A stretch of 64,000 nucleotides of DNA from Prostheceraeus crozeri (Eukaryota > Platyhelminthes > Polycladida > Euryleptidae). The notes beneath the pieces were generated by a model. It saw only the letters and a program-made list of their open reading frames with translations. It did not search any database and was not told the DNA's origin. The stretch's first letter is position 1, and each line of letters begins with the position of its first letter. This document shows, piece by piece, positions 35,149 through 45,101 of this stretch. Location: the NCBI GenBank assembly GCA_907163375.1, contig CAJQUW010006279.1, forward strand, positions 1-64,000, read 5' to 3'. The position numbers and the translations under genes were made by a program.

Positions 35149-37035
35149 GTTTCGGGTAACATCAAAAAGAAATTGTCATGGAGAGTAGTTAAAAAGCATA
35201 TCAGAAAGCATTTGTGTTTAGACCAAACTCCCTCATACAATTTCACATTTGATGAAAAATGTGTAACTTTTGATATAACTTGGCAATTAGAATTATTACT
35301 GTGTCGCTATTTGGATACAATCAGAAACTATCGACGTGATTTGGAACATGACAACAGTGATATTCTTGGAGGATGCGGTATTGGTGATACAGATATTATT
35401 GTCCTGCATCTACATCTCTCTACTGATGGTGGACAATTGTATAGGTATAAGAAATCAACAGTCTGGCCTGTCCATTGTATGCTTTTGGATTTGCCGTTAC
35501 ATCTACGAACCAAACGAGAAAATGTTATCATCCTTGGACTTTGGGAAAGTAGGGTTAAACCTGATTGGTGTCACTTTTTAACAGATTATTTGAAAACGTC
35601 TGGTATTGGTAGCCCAATGGACTTGAATCTGGGATGCTCATATATCAGAGTTCTACCGAAGTTGCATACTGCTGTGTTTGATCTACCGGCCGCCGCGAGT
35701 ATCTTGAATCATCAACAATTCAATGGTAAATTTGGATGCTTGGTGCATCGGGCAGAGTGGTAAGAGCTGGCAGGGGTCACATTCGAAGGTACGGAGACGT
35801 TTACGAACCTATTAGTGATGATCAATATAGGGAATACAGTGAACTGGCTCATGTGATAAACCTTATTTGGTATTAAAGGAATGTCTTGTTTGTCAAATTA
35901 TCTTAGTATACCGTCACATGTTTTACTTGATCCACTGCACCTCGTATTTGAAAACTTTTAAATTGTTACTGAAAAAGCTTTTAGACTCATCATCTTATAG
36001 AGAAATTTATTTCATTGGAAGACATACTGTCAACTATGACAAGGTATTAGAAACAGTAAAAATTCCAGTTTTTATGGCAAGACCAGTTTCGTTAAATGAT
36101 CGGTCATTTTGGAAAGCTCGTGAATACATGTACTTCTTATTTTTCTATAGTGTACCAACGATAGTATTGTCCTTGTTTTGTAAACATATAAATGACCAGA
36201 AATATGTATTTCATTTTTTGACATTTTTGTATGGTTGTAGAATGTGTTATATGAGATCTGCGAGATCGTTTTCACGTAGCATCAAAGAACTTTTCGTTTA
36301 CTTTCACTCTGCTTTGAATACTCTGTATAATACCTCCATGTGTACTGTAACTATGCACCAGCTGTTACATCTCGGTGATCAAGTTGAACGTTTTGGAGCG
36401 TTACCATTTTGTTTATGTTTTCTTTCGAAGCCCAGATGAAAGCGCTAAAATTGTATACCCAAGGAACCACAGATTACTTCAAACAAATATGTGACAAATA
36501 TTATTTGTTAAAACATAGCAGTTGTTATTTGGATGTTGCTTCTTATGAAAATAAGTCTGAACTTTTGAAGCTTCTAGACATTGTACCGGATAGGAATAGT
36601 GATGAATATCATTTTCTTAACAAGGGTTGTATTCGTAAAGGTAAATTAAAATTTTGTTCGAGATCATATAGCAAAAGTGATCGATACACTTCTATTTATA
36701 CAGCTACAGTAAATAGTGAAAATCAATTAATTGATGTCATAGAATTTAATAAACATGTTGATGGTCGTATTGTTGCCAGGGCAACTGTGCTACAATGTTG
36801 CACTGTACGTATGCTTGATTTCTCGAATTATGCATTACATGGTATACCTCGACATCTTACTGATCTTTTGGTTACAAATGTCTTTATTTTTGTTGTAAAA
36901 CATACGGAGGAATTTTGTGAAATACCTGTATCATCTTTGCTGGTGCCTTGTGTAACTTTGAAAGGTTTTGATAGTAATCTGGGTGACTGTATGACATTGG
37001 TAATGCCTTGCACAGTAATATCGGAATATAATTAA
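35149..37035 (+). pseudogene. CACTA/EnSpm-like transposase remnant 2
   Basis: Coding similarity begins after a splice acceptor at 35147-35148. The first part (to 35763) contains LSTDGGQLYRYKKSTVWPV and LPLHLRTKRENVIILGLW, matching the catalytic-region style DG...K...WP of animal EnSpm-like proteins. After 35763 the sense continues one frame over (VRAGRGHIRRYGDVYEP), then again in another frame (GIKGMSCLSNYLSIPSH), then in 35950-36439, where MHQLLHLGDQVERFGALPF resembles the DUF4218-type domain, and finally 36409-37035, ending MPCTVISEYN. That makes at least three to four frameshifts, so it is a decayed copy. Its sequence differs clearly from the copy at 28813-31443. Confidence 0.5.
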
Positions 37036-37166
37036 AACACAGATCTAGGAAATTAAAAGATCGCTTATTCGCAGTGTCCTTGTATGTCAGCTAAAGAAGC
37101 CGAGAAATATTTATTTGCAGCGTTTCGTTTGCAAATGAATGATGATAAATAGGGCATCAGACTTAA

Positions 37167-40100
37167 CCCATTATGTACTATCGTCCTAAAAATATGACAG
37201 GCAAATGAGCTGATCCTCTATGCAGGTCCATACATGTTCACCCAGTAATGCACTTATGCACTTACCATCACGTTTGTTTTGAATTGACGAATGTATATAC
37301 AACAAAAATAAACATTTAAATGTCTTTGTTTATATATTACCTCGATACAAAATCAGCCATTTTCAATCAGCTGATCGCATTTGAACATCTGTCAAGTAAG
37401 GTGAGTAATTACATTCTAGCAGTCATCAAAATAGATAAATGACATACATTCAGTAAAGCTGATTTCTCCATGAATGTGTGTGACAGAAAAAACCAAAATA
37501 CCATCAGCTAGATAAGATAAATTTCAGCGTTGAAAGTGCTGTCTTGTTTTTATGACAATAGGAGTTTGCCTAATGTTTCCTAATTTTGCGACATTTCGCT
37601 CAATTCTCAGAGATATTACATGAATATTTAAGACGTATACATTTATCGTTGTAAGAAAATACATATTTTCATACGTTAGCATTCAGGATTACCAAATAAG
37701 GATAAATAATGAATATTCACTCTCTAAATATAGTTCAGGTGTCATATTTATATGACAACAGGACCTTCAACAGGCGTTTCTTTATTTTCAGCAATAGAGA
37801 GAGTGAAACTATGTCGAACCGCCAAAGACTTGGCGAATCAACTATTAGAGAAAAGGAGACACGATTAGGAATATTGTTCTGATACCACCTGAACCAGATT
37901 CCTTGACAGATGAAGACGATTTTCTTGATGACGATCTTGTAGGCGCTCCAATAGTGAAGAGCGATTGCGCCAGTACATACGAAGTTGTGTACGAAGAACA
38001 GCAGCTTGATGAAAGTGTAGATATTTCGCAGGAGCCAGAACCGTGAAAAAGCTCAAAACGATTCCAAAGTGTAAAACAAGTTGGACTCGAAAGTTTAAGG
38101 ATAGTGACATAAGTTTAGAGAAGTTAGAATTCCAAACTAAACAGGTGCAAGAAAATTTGGAAAGCCATCTTCATGAAATGACTGATTCACCTGTGAAATT
38201 GTTTGAAGAAATGTTTGACTCGAAGGCTTATGAACTACTTGCCATAGAATCAAACCGCTATGCCCAACAGAAGAACATACATAACATAAGTTTATGCCCA
38301 GATGATTTCCGTTCATTTGTTGGCTTCCTTATTTTCTCAGGTTATCATACCTTACCCCAGCAAAAGCTATATTGGAGTCAACGTGAAGATATCGGAATAG
38401 AATTTGTCAAGAGCTGTTTCTCACGAGATAGGTTCCTGCAAATTAAAAGCGTTCTTCACGTTGTTGATAATGATACTGTTAGCGATGATCCTCGAAAAGA
38501 TTTCAAAGTGGCTCCGTTGTATGATTTACTGAATAGCAATTTCTTAAAATTCGGAATCCACGACGAGTTTGTCTGTGTAGATGAGCAGATGGTCAAATAT
38601 TTCGGTCATAACTCATTAAAACAATTTATCCGTAATAAACCTACGAGGTTTGGTCTGAAAAACTGGAGTATCAATGGTTCGACAGGTTATTGTTACAATT
38701 TGAAACTTTATTGTGGTAGGGAGTCTTCATCAGATACCGGTGATTCAAAACTATGTCTCGGGTCGAAAGTAGTCATGGATCTGATTTGTAAAATTGGAGT
38801 ATCAGGAGCAAATATTCTGACAATGGACAACTTCTTCTGCTCACATGAGCTTCTGTGTCTCCTGAGAGAAAAAGGAATACCGGCATGTGGAACTATTCGT
38901 CATAACCGAACGAATGGGGCACCTCTCAAAGAAGATTCGGAATTAGAAAAAGAAGGGAGAGGCAGCCATGACGCCGTATTTGACGTGGAGAGTGGAGTTG
39001 AATGCGTAAAATGGTGAGTAGAGTGATTGTTTAAACCATTGTATAACTGTGCAATTATGCATGATAACAATTATAATCAACTAAATATACATGTAATTGC
39101 ATATACCGGTACAGTGTGTAGTGAATACAGATTTTCTAGCCTACAAATATCAATTACAGTTATAAAATGTATAGAACAATGCATAACATCAACAATGATA
39201 AATAATAGTGAATAGGTGACTGAAACGCTTGAATATTGTCAGATTTTTATTCACTGCTTAGTAAAGGGACACAACCAAAAGAGTTAGATACACCGACAGT
39301 TACCATGCCATGTTTTCATTGATAGTAGGCCTATAATGATACTTTTTCTGTCTTCTACAGGAACGACAATAGGTGTGTGTCCTTAGCGACCAAGTTTCGA
39401 TATGATCGAACGGAAAGTACTGCCAAAAGGTGTGTCAAGAAGTCTGGAAAAGTGGACGTTTATCTCCCGGGATTGGTTTCACTATACAATAAGACGATGG
39501 GAGGCGTCGACAGCATGGACGGTTTTGTGAATCGATATCGCATTGCTATTTCGAGCAAGAAATGGTATTGGTGTCTTATAACAAATCTAATTGATGTATG
39601 TCTATCGAATGCTTGGGTGAGGCATCGTAAATTACGTGGTCAGGACAGAAATACTATGACACTCCTGGAATTCCGAAGTGAGGTGGCTTTATACTATATG
39701 AAATCTTACGGAACAAGAATCGGGTATTCTGATGGAAGAATCAGTGACCCAATCTCTTCCCTTCGATTCGATGGGATTGAACATTTCATGCAAACGCGTG
39801 CAAGTCAGCGTCGCTGTCAAGGCTTCCAGTGCTCGCGAAAACCTCTGACCTATTGTCAAAAATGCAATATTACCCTCTGCAAGCACTGTTTTCCGACTTA
39901 TCACGTAAAATGACAATGCTATTATTGAATCTCTCAGTTCATCCTGTCAACAACAGAAGTTTTGCTAGTTTTGTGAACTTTTCATTATCAAAATATTATA
40001 CAATAAACATAGTACATAAAGATTTTCTTAGAAAATGCAAATACATCTTCATCATTCCATTAAATGTCCTATCGTCATATTTTTAGGACATGTCCATATC

Positions 40101-40222
40101 CTTGAAATAGACATAAAATATATTACTGGAGTAATAGCACATCAATATTGACCTAATTCTGCATAAAACACGTAAGTTTCGCAATAATCTGATAAATAGA
40201 ACATGAAGCCGTCCTTAATGGG
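37167..40222 (+). mobile_element. piggyBac-family DNA transposon
   Basis: The ends CCCATTA (37167) and TAATGGG (to 40222) are flanked by TTAA at 37163-37166 and 40223-40226, the piggyBac target site. A longer subterminal inverted repeat, GTCCTAAAAATATGAC (37183-37198) and GTCATATTTTTAGGAC (40074-40089), sits asymmetrically inside, as usual for this family. The element is 3056 bp and contains one transposase gene. Confidence 0.85.
37812..39913 (+). CDS. piggyBac transposase, spliced, N-terminus frameshifted
   Basis: This is a cut-and-paste transposase of the DDD type. The N-terminal part starts at ATG 37812 (MSNRQRLGEST) and is acidic (DEDDFLDDD). It needs two frame changes before 38043. From 38046 the frame is open to the donor at 39014 (ATG|GTGAGT). 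A 347-base intron (39014-39360) with acceptor TTCTACAG joins KW to NDNR, recreating the conserved WNDN motif. Catalytic aspartates are visible in VDEQMVKYFG (about 38579), LTMDNFFCSH (about 38820) and GGVDSMDGF (about 39500). A cysteine/histidine-rich zinc domain (CQGFQCSRK...CQKCNITLCKHCF) closes the protein. The core looks functional and only the acidic N-terminus is damaged. Confidence 0.85.
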
Positions 40223-40226
40223 TTAA

Positions 40227-41580
40227 GTAGTCTGTGCTGTTGATTACTTAATGATCGGAAGCTTGAGAAAAAATGAGCAAGCTACACGACGAGTGACCTA
40301 CATATCCTAGATCTGTGTGAAACTTTCCTGTTTTGTCGCCGTAAAATACTCTATGCTGTAATGATATTGTATCAACTGTATACAGAATTTCAAATTACAT
40401 GTCATCAAAGTTCACATTGTTTGCTCTAACATACACAGAAATGCGAGGATGGTTTTGTGTACATTGCATTTTGTTGTAAGGATGAGAATTCAATCTCTAT
40501 AGAGTACGCTTAAGTCGCAATAAATTGTGGGAGAAATATACAATAATTGCAATAAATTGTTCGTGGAATATACAAGAATTGCAACTAATATAGCAAAAAA
40601 AACAAAGAAATTGCAATAAATTCATTGTAATTAATTGTCAAAATTATATGAGAATTGCGCGAGAATTGCGCAATTAATTACAATGTTTCCGTAATTTTGT
40701 CCACTAGTGAAACATCTCACCTGCAAGCTTTGGCAATTGATTATATTAATCATCCAAAAACATTTTGTGGTCAGAATGCATCAAACTATTGTCTTGTCTT
40801 AGCTATAACTATCACGAGATGACACTCAAAGCCCTGATTTTCAGCGACGAATGTAGGAGATAAAGTCAAGTCACTAAATGAGGTGAACCAAATCACAATA
40901 AATTTTGTAAGATGATAACGACAAAAGCTAAGTCGGTGACTTGAAAATACAAAATAAATGATCTGTTAATTGATTGTGGAGGTCGAATGTGGTTCGCGGA
41001 TTTGAGTTCCTCTAAATGTCCAAATAAAAGACGGTGATCAAGGCGTCGTTCAAGAAAATTTGGTCTAAGTCGCAGACGTTTCACTAAGGCCGTAATGTTA
41101 GACATGAATCACGTTCAATGCGCAGAGTAGCCAGGAATGAAATGAAGACCGTTTGCACGTTTCCTTTCTCGCTGTCATGTGATTATCGATGGTGACGCGT
41201 CGATTGAAGGTCAGTCGCTCAGGCGGTAGTGGGGAGATAATCTGTGCGCAGTTATCCTCTATTCGAAAATGAAAAAGCGATGGGCATACAATGACCGCTT
41301 TATCTTAACGCTGCGTAAACCATTGAAAGACGACTCAGTCCATGCATCGAATTAGCACAGCCGCAAAAAAGCCTTATTGTATGATAATATCAAAATGTTG
41401 TAATTATAATGTAGCCTATTCCAAATGCAGTCGCAAAATTGTGATTCTTCAGATGCCACGTATGAATCCTATTAATATAAGTGATGCATGGGTAGAAATT
41501 AATGATGAATTTTTTACTTTATCTTGCTTTCATTTATCATTACTTCTTTTATCTTAGTAATTTTTAGTAAACAATTCAAA
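40227..41580. other. gene-free stretch with ATTGCAATAAATTG repeats and a hairpin
   Basis: Between 40505 and 40625 the word TTGCAATAAATTG recurs about four times. A hairpin with arms CATTGTAATTAATTG (40623-40637) and CAATTAATTACAATG (40671-40685) follows and may be a small MITE. Nothing coding is seen. Confidence 0.45.
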
Positions 41581-41960
41581 GACAAATCATGAGACAGAGA
41601 TGAAGGAAAGCTAGATTCAGAGACGTGAGGCGAGAAAAGAAATGAAGGAGGAAGCTAAAGATGAGAATTAAAGAGAATTAATCAAGGAATAAGAAACAGA
41701 AGTAGAAAAAGGAGTGATCGAGGAAAGAGAAGAATAACAGGGAGATAAAGGTGAGAAATGAGGAGACAGAGAAGAAAATGAGGAGAAATAAAGAGGGAGA
41801 GAGTCGAAAAGAAGAGAAATACTGGGAGAGAAGAAAAATGAGGAGAAAGAGAAGAGGAGGAAAAAAGAAGAGAAATTATGACAGAGAAAAAGTATCAAGA
41901 GAAGCGAGGAGAGAGAGACAAAGGGATGGAATGAGCTAGATAAAAGAGATTGGAAATGAA
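41581..41960. repeat. polypurine (GA-rich) tract
   Basis: About 380 bases of nearly pure purine on the plus strand, built of GAGAAAGAGA, GAGGAGAAA and AAGAAGAGAA type words. Open frames on either strand follow from composition. Mirror-like purine runs can adopt triplex forms. Confidence 0.8.
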
Positions 41961-42230
41961 AAAGCTAGTCTCAAATTTAGTGCAATTAAAGTGGATATGA
42001 TTCATCATAGTTAATTCATCGCAGTTTTGGCTCGTTGATCATGTGTTTTGTCACACGGATGTACATGGGCGATCATTCTGCCGTCTTTGATGGGATCTCA
42101 CTGACATCCCGCTCTGGTCATAGACGTCTCATGGTGACATCAATATAGGACGACACAATGACGTCATATGTGGCACTTTCTTAAAAAATGTGTTAATAGC
42201 AAGTGCACGACACGTGCGAGACGTGTTGCG

Positions 42231-42333
42231 AATTCACCAAAAATTGTGTGTTTTGACAACGTGTCACACACGTGGCCATCACGTCACGAATTCACCAAAA
42301 AATTGCGTGTTTTGACAACGTGTCACACACGTG
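42231..42333. repeat. two direct copies of a 44-bp CACGTG-containing unit
   Basis: AATTCACCAAAAATTG...GTTTTGACAACG...CACACGTG occurs at 42231-42274 and again at 42289-42333 with one substitution and one added base. The repeated CACGTG and ACGTGT words make the piece E-box-like, but regulatory meaning is not shown. Confidence 0.75.
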
Positions 42334-42384
42334 AGTAGTAAGTAAAACTCCACTTCTGGACCGCGCAAGATGGCCGCCATCGCT

Positions 42385-42560
42385 GACGTCCCCCCCCCTC
42401 TGGAACGGCAGAGTGTCGTGGTCGGCCGCCGTGGTGCTTCGGGTCTGAGTCCCCCCCCCTCTGGAACGACAGAGGATGTAGTCTGTCGTGGTGTGCCGGC
42501 CAGGTGGGTCCACGTTCACAAACTGTTCGCTGACTCCCCCCCCCCTCTGCAACGACAGAG
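42385..42560. repeat. interspersed C-tract repeats
   Basis: Three copies of a phrase like CCCCCCCCTCTGGAACGGCA, each followed by GAG, occur near 42390, 42451 and 42535. A shortened piece of the same phrase (CGTCCCCCCCCTC) recurs directly at the Polinton border (42919-42930). Confidence 0.7.
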
Positions 42561-42575
42561 TGTGAGACTCGGGTG

Positions 42576-42665
42576 AGTTGGTCCGACCGCCTGGTTGACG
42601 TGGGCGACCGTCCAGGTTGACGTAGGCGACCGTCTAGGTTGACGTGGGCGACCGTCTAGGTTGTC
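42576..42665. repeat. tandem array of a 22-23 bp unit
   Basis: About four units of GTTGACGTGGGCGACCGTCT-AG with single-base variants. It is GC-rich compared with its surroundings. Confidence 0.8.
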
Positions 42666-42682
42666 GCGGATGGTGAAATGGC

Positions 42683-42910
42683 TGCCAGATTCGGATTCAG
42701 CGTAAAATTCTGCATCGGTAGGGTGAGTTTCAAGGCAATCGGCGAGAAAAAATTTTTCTTCAAAATTTTAACAGAGTTAGAATTTGGGACGTTTTGGTGT
42801 GTAGCGCCCTAACGAAGCATCGGATGAGAAAACGGAGGCCAGATTCGGATTCCGCGTGAAATTCTGCATCGGTATGGTGAGTTTCAAGTCAATCGGAGAG
42901 AAAAAAATTT
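42683..42910. repeat. two direct copies of a 70-bp unit
   Basis: CCAGATTCGGATTC...AAATTCTGCATCGGTA...GGTGAGTTTCAAG...CAATCGG...GAGAAAAAA occurs at about 42690-42755 and again at about 42840-42908. The second copy runs up to within 20 bases of the Polinton end. Confidence 0.75.
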
Positions 42911-42930
42911 TCGCTGACGTCCCCCCCCTC

Positions 42931-43473
42931 AGTAATGGGCAAAAGACCGTTCCAGGCCACCACAAAATTCAAAAAAATAGTATCTTTAAAAACGACATAA
43001 ATTCATGAATTTAGACCCTTTTTCAGGTTTTTAAGACCTAAATACATGAATTTAGACCGTTCCAGGACACCATAAAATTCAAAAAAATAGTATCTTTAAA
43101 AACGACATAAATTCATGAATTTAGACCCTTTTTCAGGTTTTTAAGACCTAAATACATGGATTTAGTCCATTCAAAAAGTACCATTTTTTCAAAAATGGTA
43201 CTTTTTAAAAACGACATAAATTCATGAATTTGAACCCTTTTTCAGGTAATGAAGACCTAAATTCACAAATTTGGGCGTTTTTAAAAATACCCAATTTTCA
43301 AATTTTTCAAAATCTCAAAATTTGAGAATTACAATCGGGCGAAGCCCTAGAACCTTCGGTTCGATTTTCATTGCTTAAATCATGACCGTTCCAGGACACC
43401 AAAAATCATAAAAGTTGAGAATTTCAAATTCATGAGTTTAGACGTTTTTCAGGTTTTTAAAATATATCATGTG
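42931..43473 (+). repeat. Polinton left terminal inverted repeat
   Basis: It matches the reverse complement of 60914-61539. It contains a 110-bp tandem duplication (42945-43054 and 43055-43164) present once on the right, and one GC-rich double hairpin (43333-43366), present twice on the right. Inverted homology probably continues to about 43561 (see 59052-59140). Confidence 0.9.
43333..43366. repeat. double-hairpin piece (left TIR)
   Basis: 34 bases: an outer AATC/GATT pairing enclosing GGGC-GAA-GCCC and GAACC-TTC-GGTTC, so the whole can fold into a T shape. The same 34-base piece occurs twice in the right TIR. Confidence 0.85.
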
Positions 43474-43497
43474 TCTAAAAATATTTCTTTAAAAGTG

Positions 43498-43561
43498 GAA
43501 GAAACAAAAGTGGAAGAAACAGCAAGAATATATCCTTCAATATCATATGAACGTAGTTCTG
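43498..43561 (+). repeat. inverted duplicate of the start of the membrane-protein gene
   Basis: It encodes VEETARIYPSISYERSS, nearly the same as the first residues of the minus-strand gene at 58439-59116 (MEEAARIYPSISYERSS). The upstream ATATTTCTTTAAAA also matches. As it lies inverted, next to the left TIR, it is best read as the inner part of an originally longer terminal inverted repeat. Confidence 0.75.
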
Positions 43562-43616
43562 CTACCCCCTCCCTTCTGTCTTCTAGGGGTCCCTTAAGAA
43601 ATTTTTTTATTATAAA

Positions 43617-44105
43617 ATGAACAACATAAATGAGTTTTTAAAATTATATGGAACGCAAACTACGACAAATTTCGACCTAAAGAAAATCGCAAATGAATTA
43701 GGAATAAAGAATTTTCATGTTCTAATGAGAGACGAATTACAATTCCTAAAAAATAAGCCAACAGGAACCTTCAGTTCCCGGAACAAAATTCCATCAATAA
43801 CTGTAAACTTCGTAACCAATCTTCACACTTCAGACCAAAAAGGCGTACATTGGTCAGCAGGCGTTAAAAATCATCAGCAGAACTATTATTTTGATTGCCC
43901 GGAGGCTGAGAACTATTGGTTCGATTCATACGGTTTGCCCCCTACAAATGAAGTAAAAGAATTACTTGGAACGGGAACATACAATACGTTTCAAATTCAA
44001 ACACCAGGCACTACCTATTGTGGACAATTATGTTTATACGTTTTGTACAAATTACAAAAAGGAGTACCATTTCTAGATATAATGTTAGAATTGAACGAAC
44101 CGTAG
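43617..44105 (+). CDS. PRO: Polinton adenain-like cysteine protease (PRO)
   Basis: A 162-residue relative of the adenovirus maturation protease, thought to cleave capsid precursors. The expected triad is visible: His78 in GVHWSAG, an acidic residue in WFDSYGLPP (Asp103), Gln128 and Cys135 in TTYCGQLC. The start at 43617 follows a TTATTATAAAATG context that is identical in the second copy at 63433. Compared with that 148-residue copy it has extra pieces of 11 and 10 residues and a different C-terminus, all at GC-rich hairpin insertions. It is the first gene inside the left TIR and is transcribed toward the integrase, which is on the other strand. Confidence 0.85.
   Translation: MNNINEFLKLYGTQTTTNFDLKKIANELGIKNFHVLMRDELQFLKNKPTGTFSSRNKIPSITVNFVTNLHTSDQKGVHWSAGVKNHQQNYYFDCPEAENYWFDSYGLPPTNEVKELLGTGTYNTFQIQTPGTTYCGQLCLYVLYKLQKGVPFLDIMLELNEP
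43764..43796. repeat. double-hairpin insertion inside PRO, 33 bp
   Basis: Absent from the paralogous gene at 63433, where the flanks AAGCCAACA and ATAACT are directly joined. It contains GGAAC...GTTCC and a weaker GGAA...TTCC hairpin. It adds 11 residues in frame. Confidence 0.8.
43896..43925. repeat. hairpin insertion inside PRO, 30 bp
   Basis: Absent from the copy at 63433. It consists of a 15-base GC-rich piece (GCC-CGGA-GGC) plus a near-duplicate of the preceding 15 bases (AACTATTATTTTGAT before, AACTATTGGTTCGAT after). It adds 10 residues in frame. Confidence 0.75.
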
Positions 44106-44146
44106 GTTCTATGGCTACGCGCTACGCGCTACGCGCTATGCCTAAC
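44097..44146. repeat. hairpin insertion at the PRO 3-prime end, 50 bp
   Basis: The copy at 63433 reads TTGAACAAGGG without interruption. Here 50 bases separate TTGAAC from AAGGG. They contain GAACC-GTA-GGTTC (44097-44109), three CTACGCG units, and end in AAC, duplicating the flank. Confidence 0.85.
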
Positions 44147-44197
44147 AAGGGAATTTCATTCGCGAAACGTTAGTTCCAATAATAATAATAATGATAA

Positions 44198-44999
44198 TTA
44201 AAAATTACTTCGTTGTAATTCATTTTGATAAAATCGGCCTCTGATATCCTCATCATCTAAATCTTTGATTTCGTAAGTAATCGGATAACTTTGATTCATT
44301 TTAGAAATTTCAAATATCTCTTTCGTCCAATATCCGACAAAGCCTTTTTCAAATTTATTCTTATATTTAAATATTCTAACTCTATCTCCAATTTTAAATT
44401 TCGGCTTAAGTTTCTGCAAATTCGGATTACTCTCATTCAAATTATTATTCTCGAATATTTTCTTTCGTATCAAATCAGGGTCGTCAGAAGCATTCTTTGG
44501 AGTTTCTTCAATACCAGAATGAACTTTATTATTGTACTCTTCTACAATTCCTGGTAATATCTTCAACCATTTCTGATTTCTTTGCTCAGTAAATTTCTTG
44601 AATAATTTATTTTTTAACGTCCGATTGAATCTTTCTATCACTACAGCTTTTCCTGCGTTTTCAGTTGAATAAACAGCCTTGGGCGATGACTTCGTCTGTT
44701 TCAAATAGTGGCTGAACGTTTCGGTTATAAAATTCCGACCCTTTATCAACAAACAATTTTTTTGGCTTTCTATTACTTTCTTTAAAGATTTCTTCAAACG
44801 CATATTTAACTGAAAGACCACTTTTATTTTTTAAAGGCTTTACCCAAGCGTATCGTGTATATAAATCTATAACGGTCAATGCGTATTTGTAGTCCCTTTC
44901 ATTCGGCATATGAATAAGATCAGCACTCCAAATATCATCTTTATTAAATACTTTTACTTTCAATAAATATTTAGGCCTTCTGTATTCTTTATGAATTTC
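44198..44999 (-). CDS. INT: Polinton DDE integrase (INT)
   Basis: A retrovirus-type integrase that would insert the element. Visible signs: IWSADLIHMPNERDYKYALT with the first Asp, VDKGSEFYN with the second, an NRTLKNKLF stretch after the Glu region, and a C-terminal small-barrel/chromo-like region (KFKIGDRVRIFKYKNKFEKG ... WTKEIFEI) ending about 44198. The gene is broken in about one place. Upstream it runs, through a linker made of hairpin pieces, into the phospholipase-like domain at 45100-45602. Both are on the minus strand, facing the protease gene. Confidence 0.85.
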
Positions 45000-45000
45000 A

Positions 45001-45101
45001 GACGCATAGCGTCCTAGGTCATTCGACATTTCGGAGGCGTAGGTTCGAACGTTGCTCTCAGAGTTATTAGTTCGAGCGTTGCTCTCAGACAGCTTTGCTG
45101 T
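45001..45101. repeat. cluster of hairpin pieces linking PLA2 and integrase
   Basis: It contains GACGC-ATA-GCGTC (45001-45013), GAGC-GTT-GCTC (45074-45084) and ACAGC-TTT-GCTGT (45089-45101) plus repeated GTTGCTCTCAGA words. Read on the minus strand it encodes SESNARTNNSESNVRTYASE, a repetitive linker between the two domains. Confidence 0.75.

Noticed and set aside
37038-40317. 13-bp inverted pair CACAGATCTAGGA / TCCTAGATCTGTG outside the piggyBac
   Set aside because: It lies beyond the TTAA sites and the CCCATTA ends, which explain the element better; no target duplication adjoins the pair. It may be chance or part of the older host repeat.
41668-41939. Serine/phenylalanine-rich and arginine/glutamate-rich frames
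   Set aside because: Composition artefacts of the polypurine tract.
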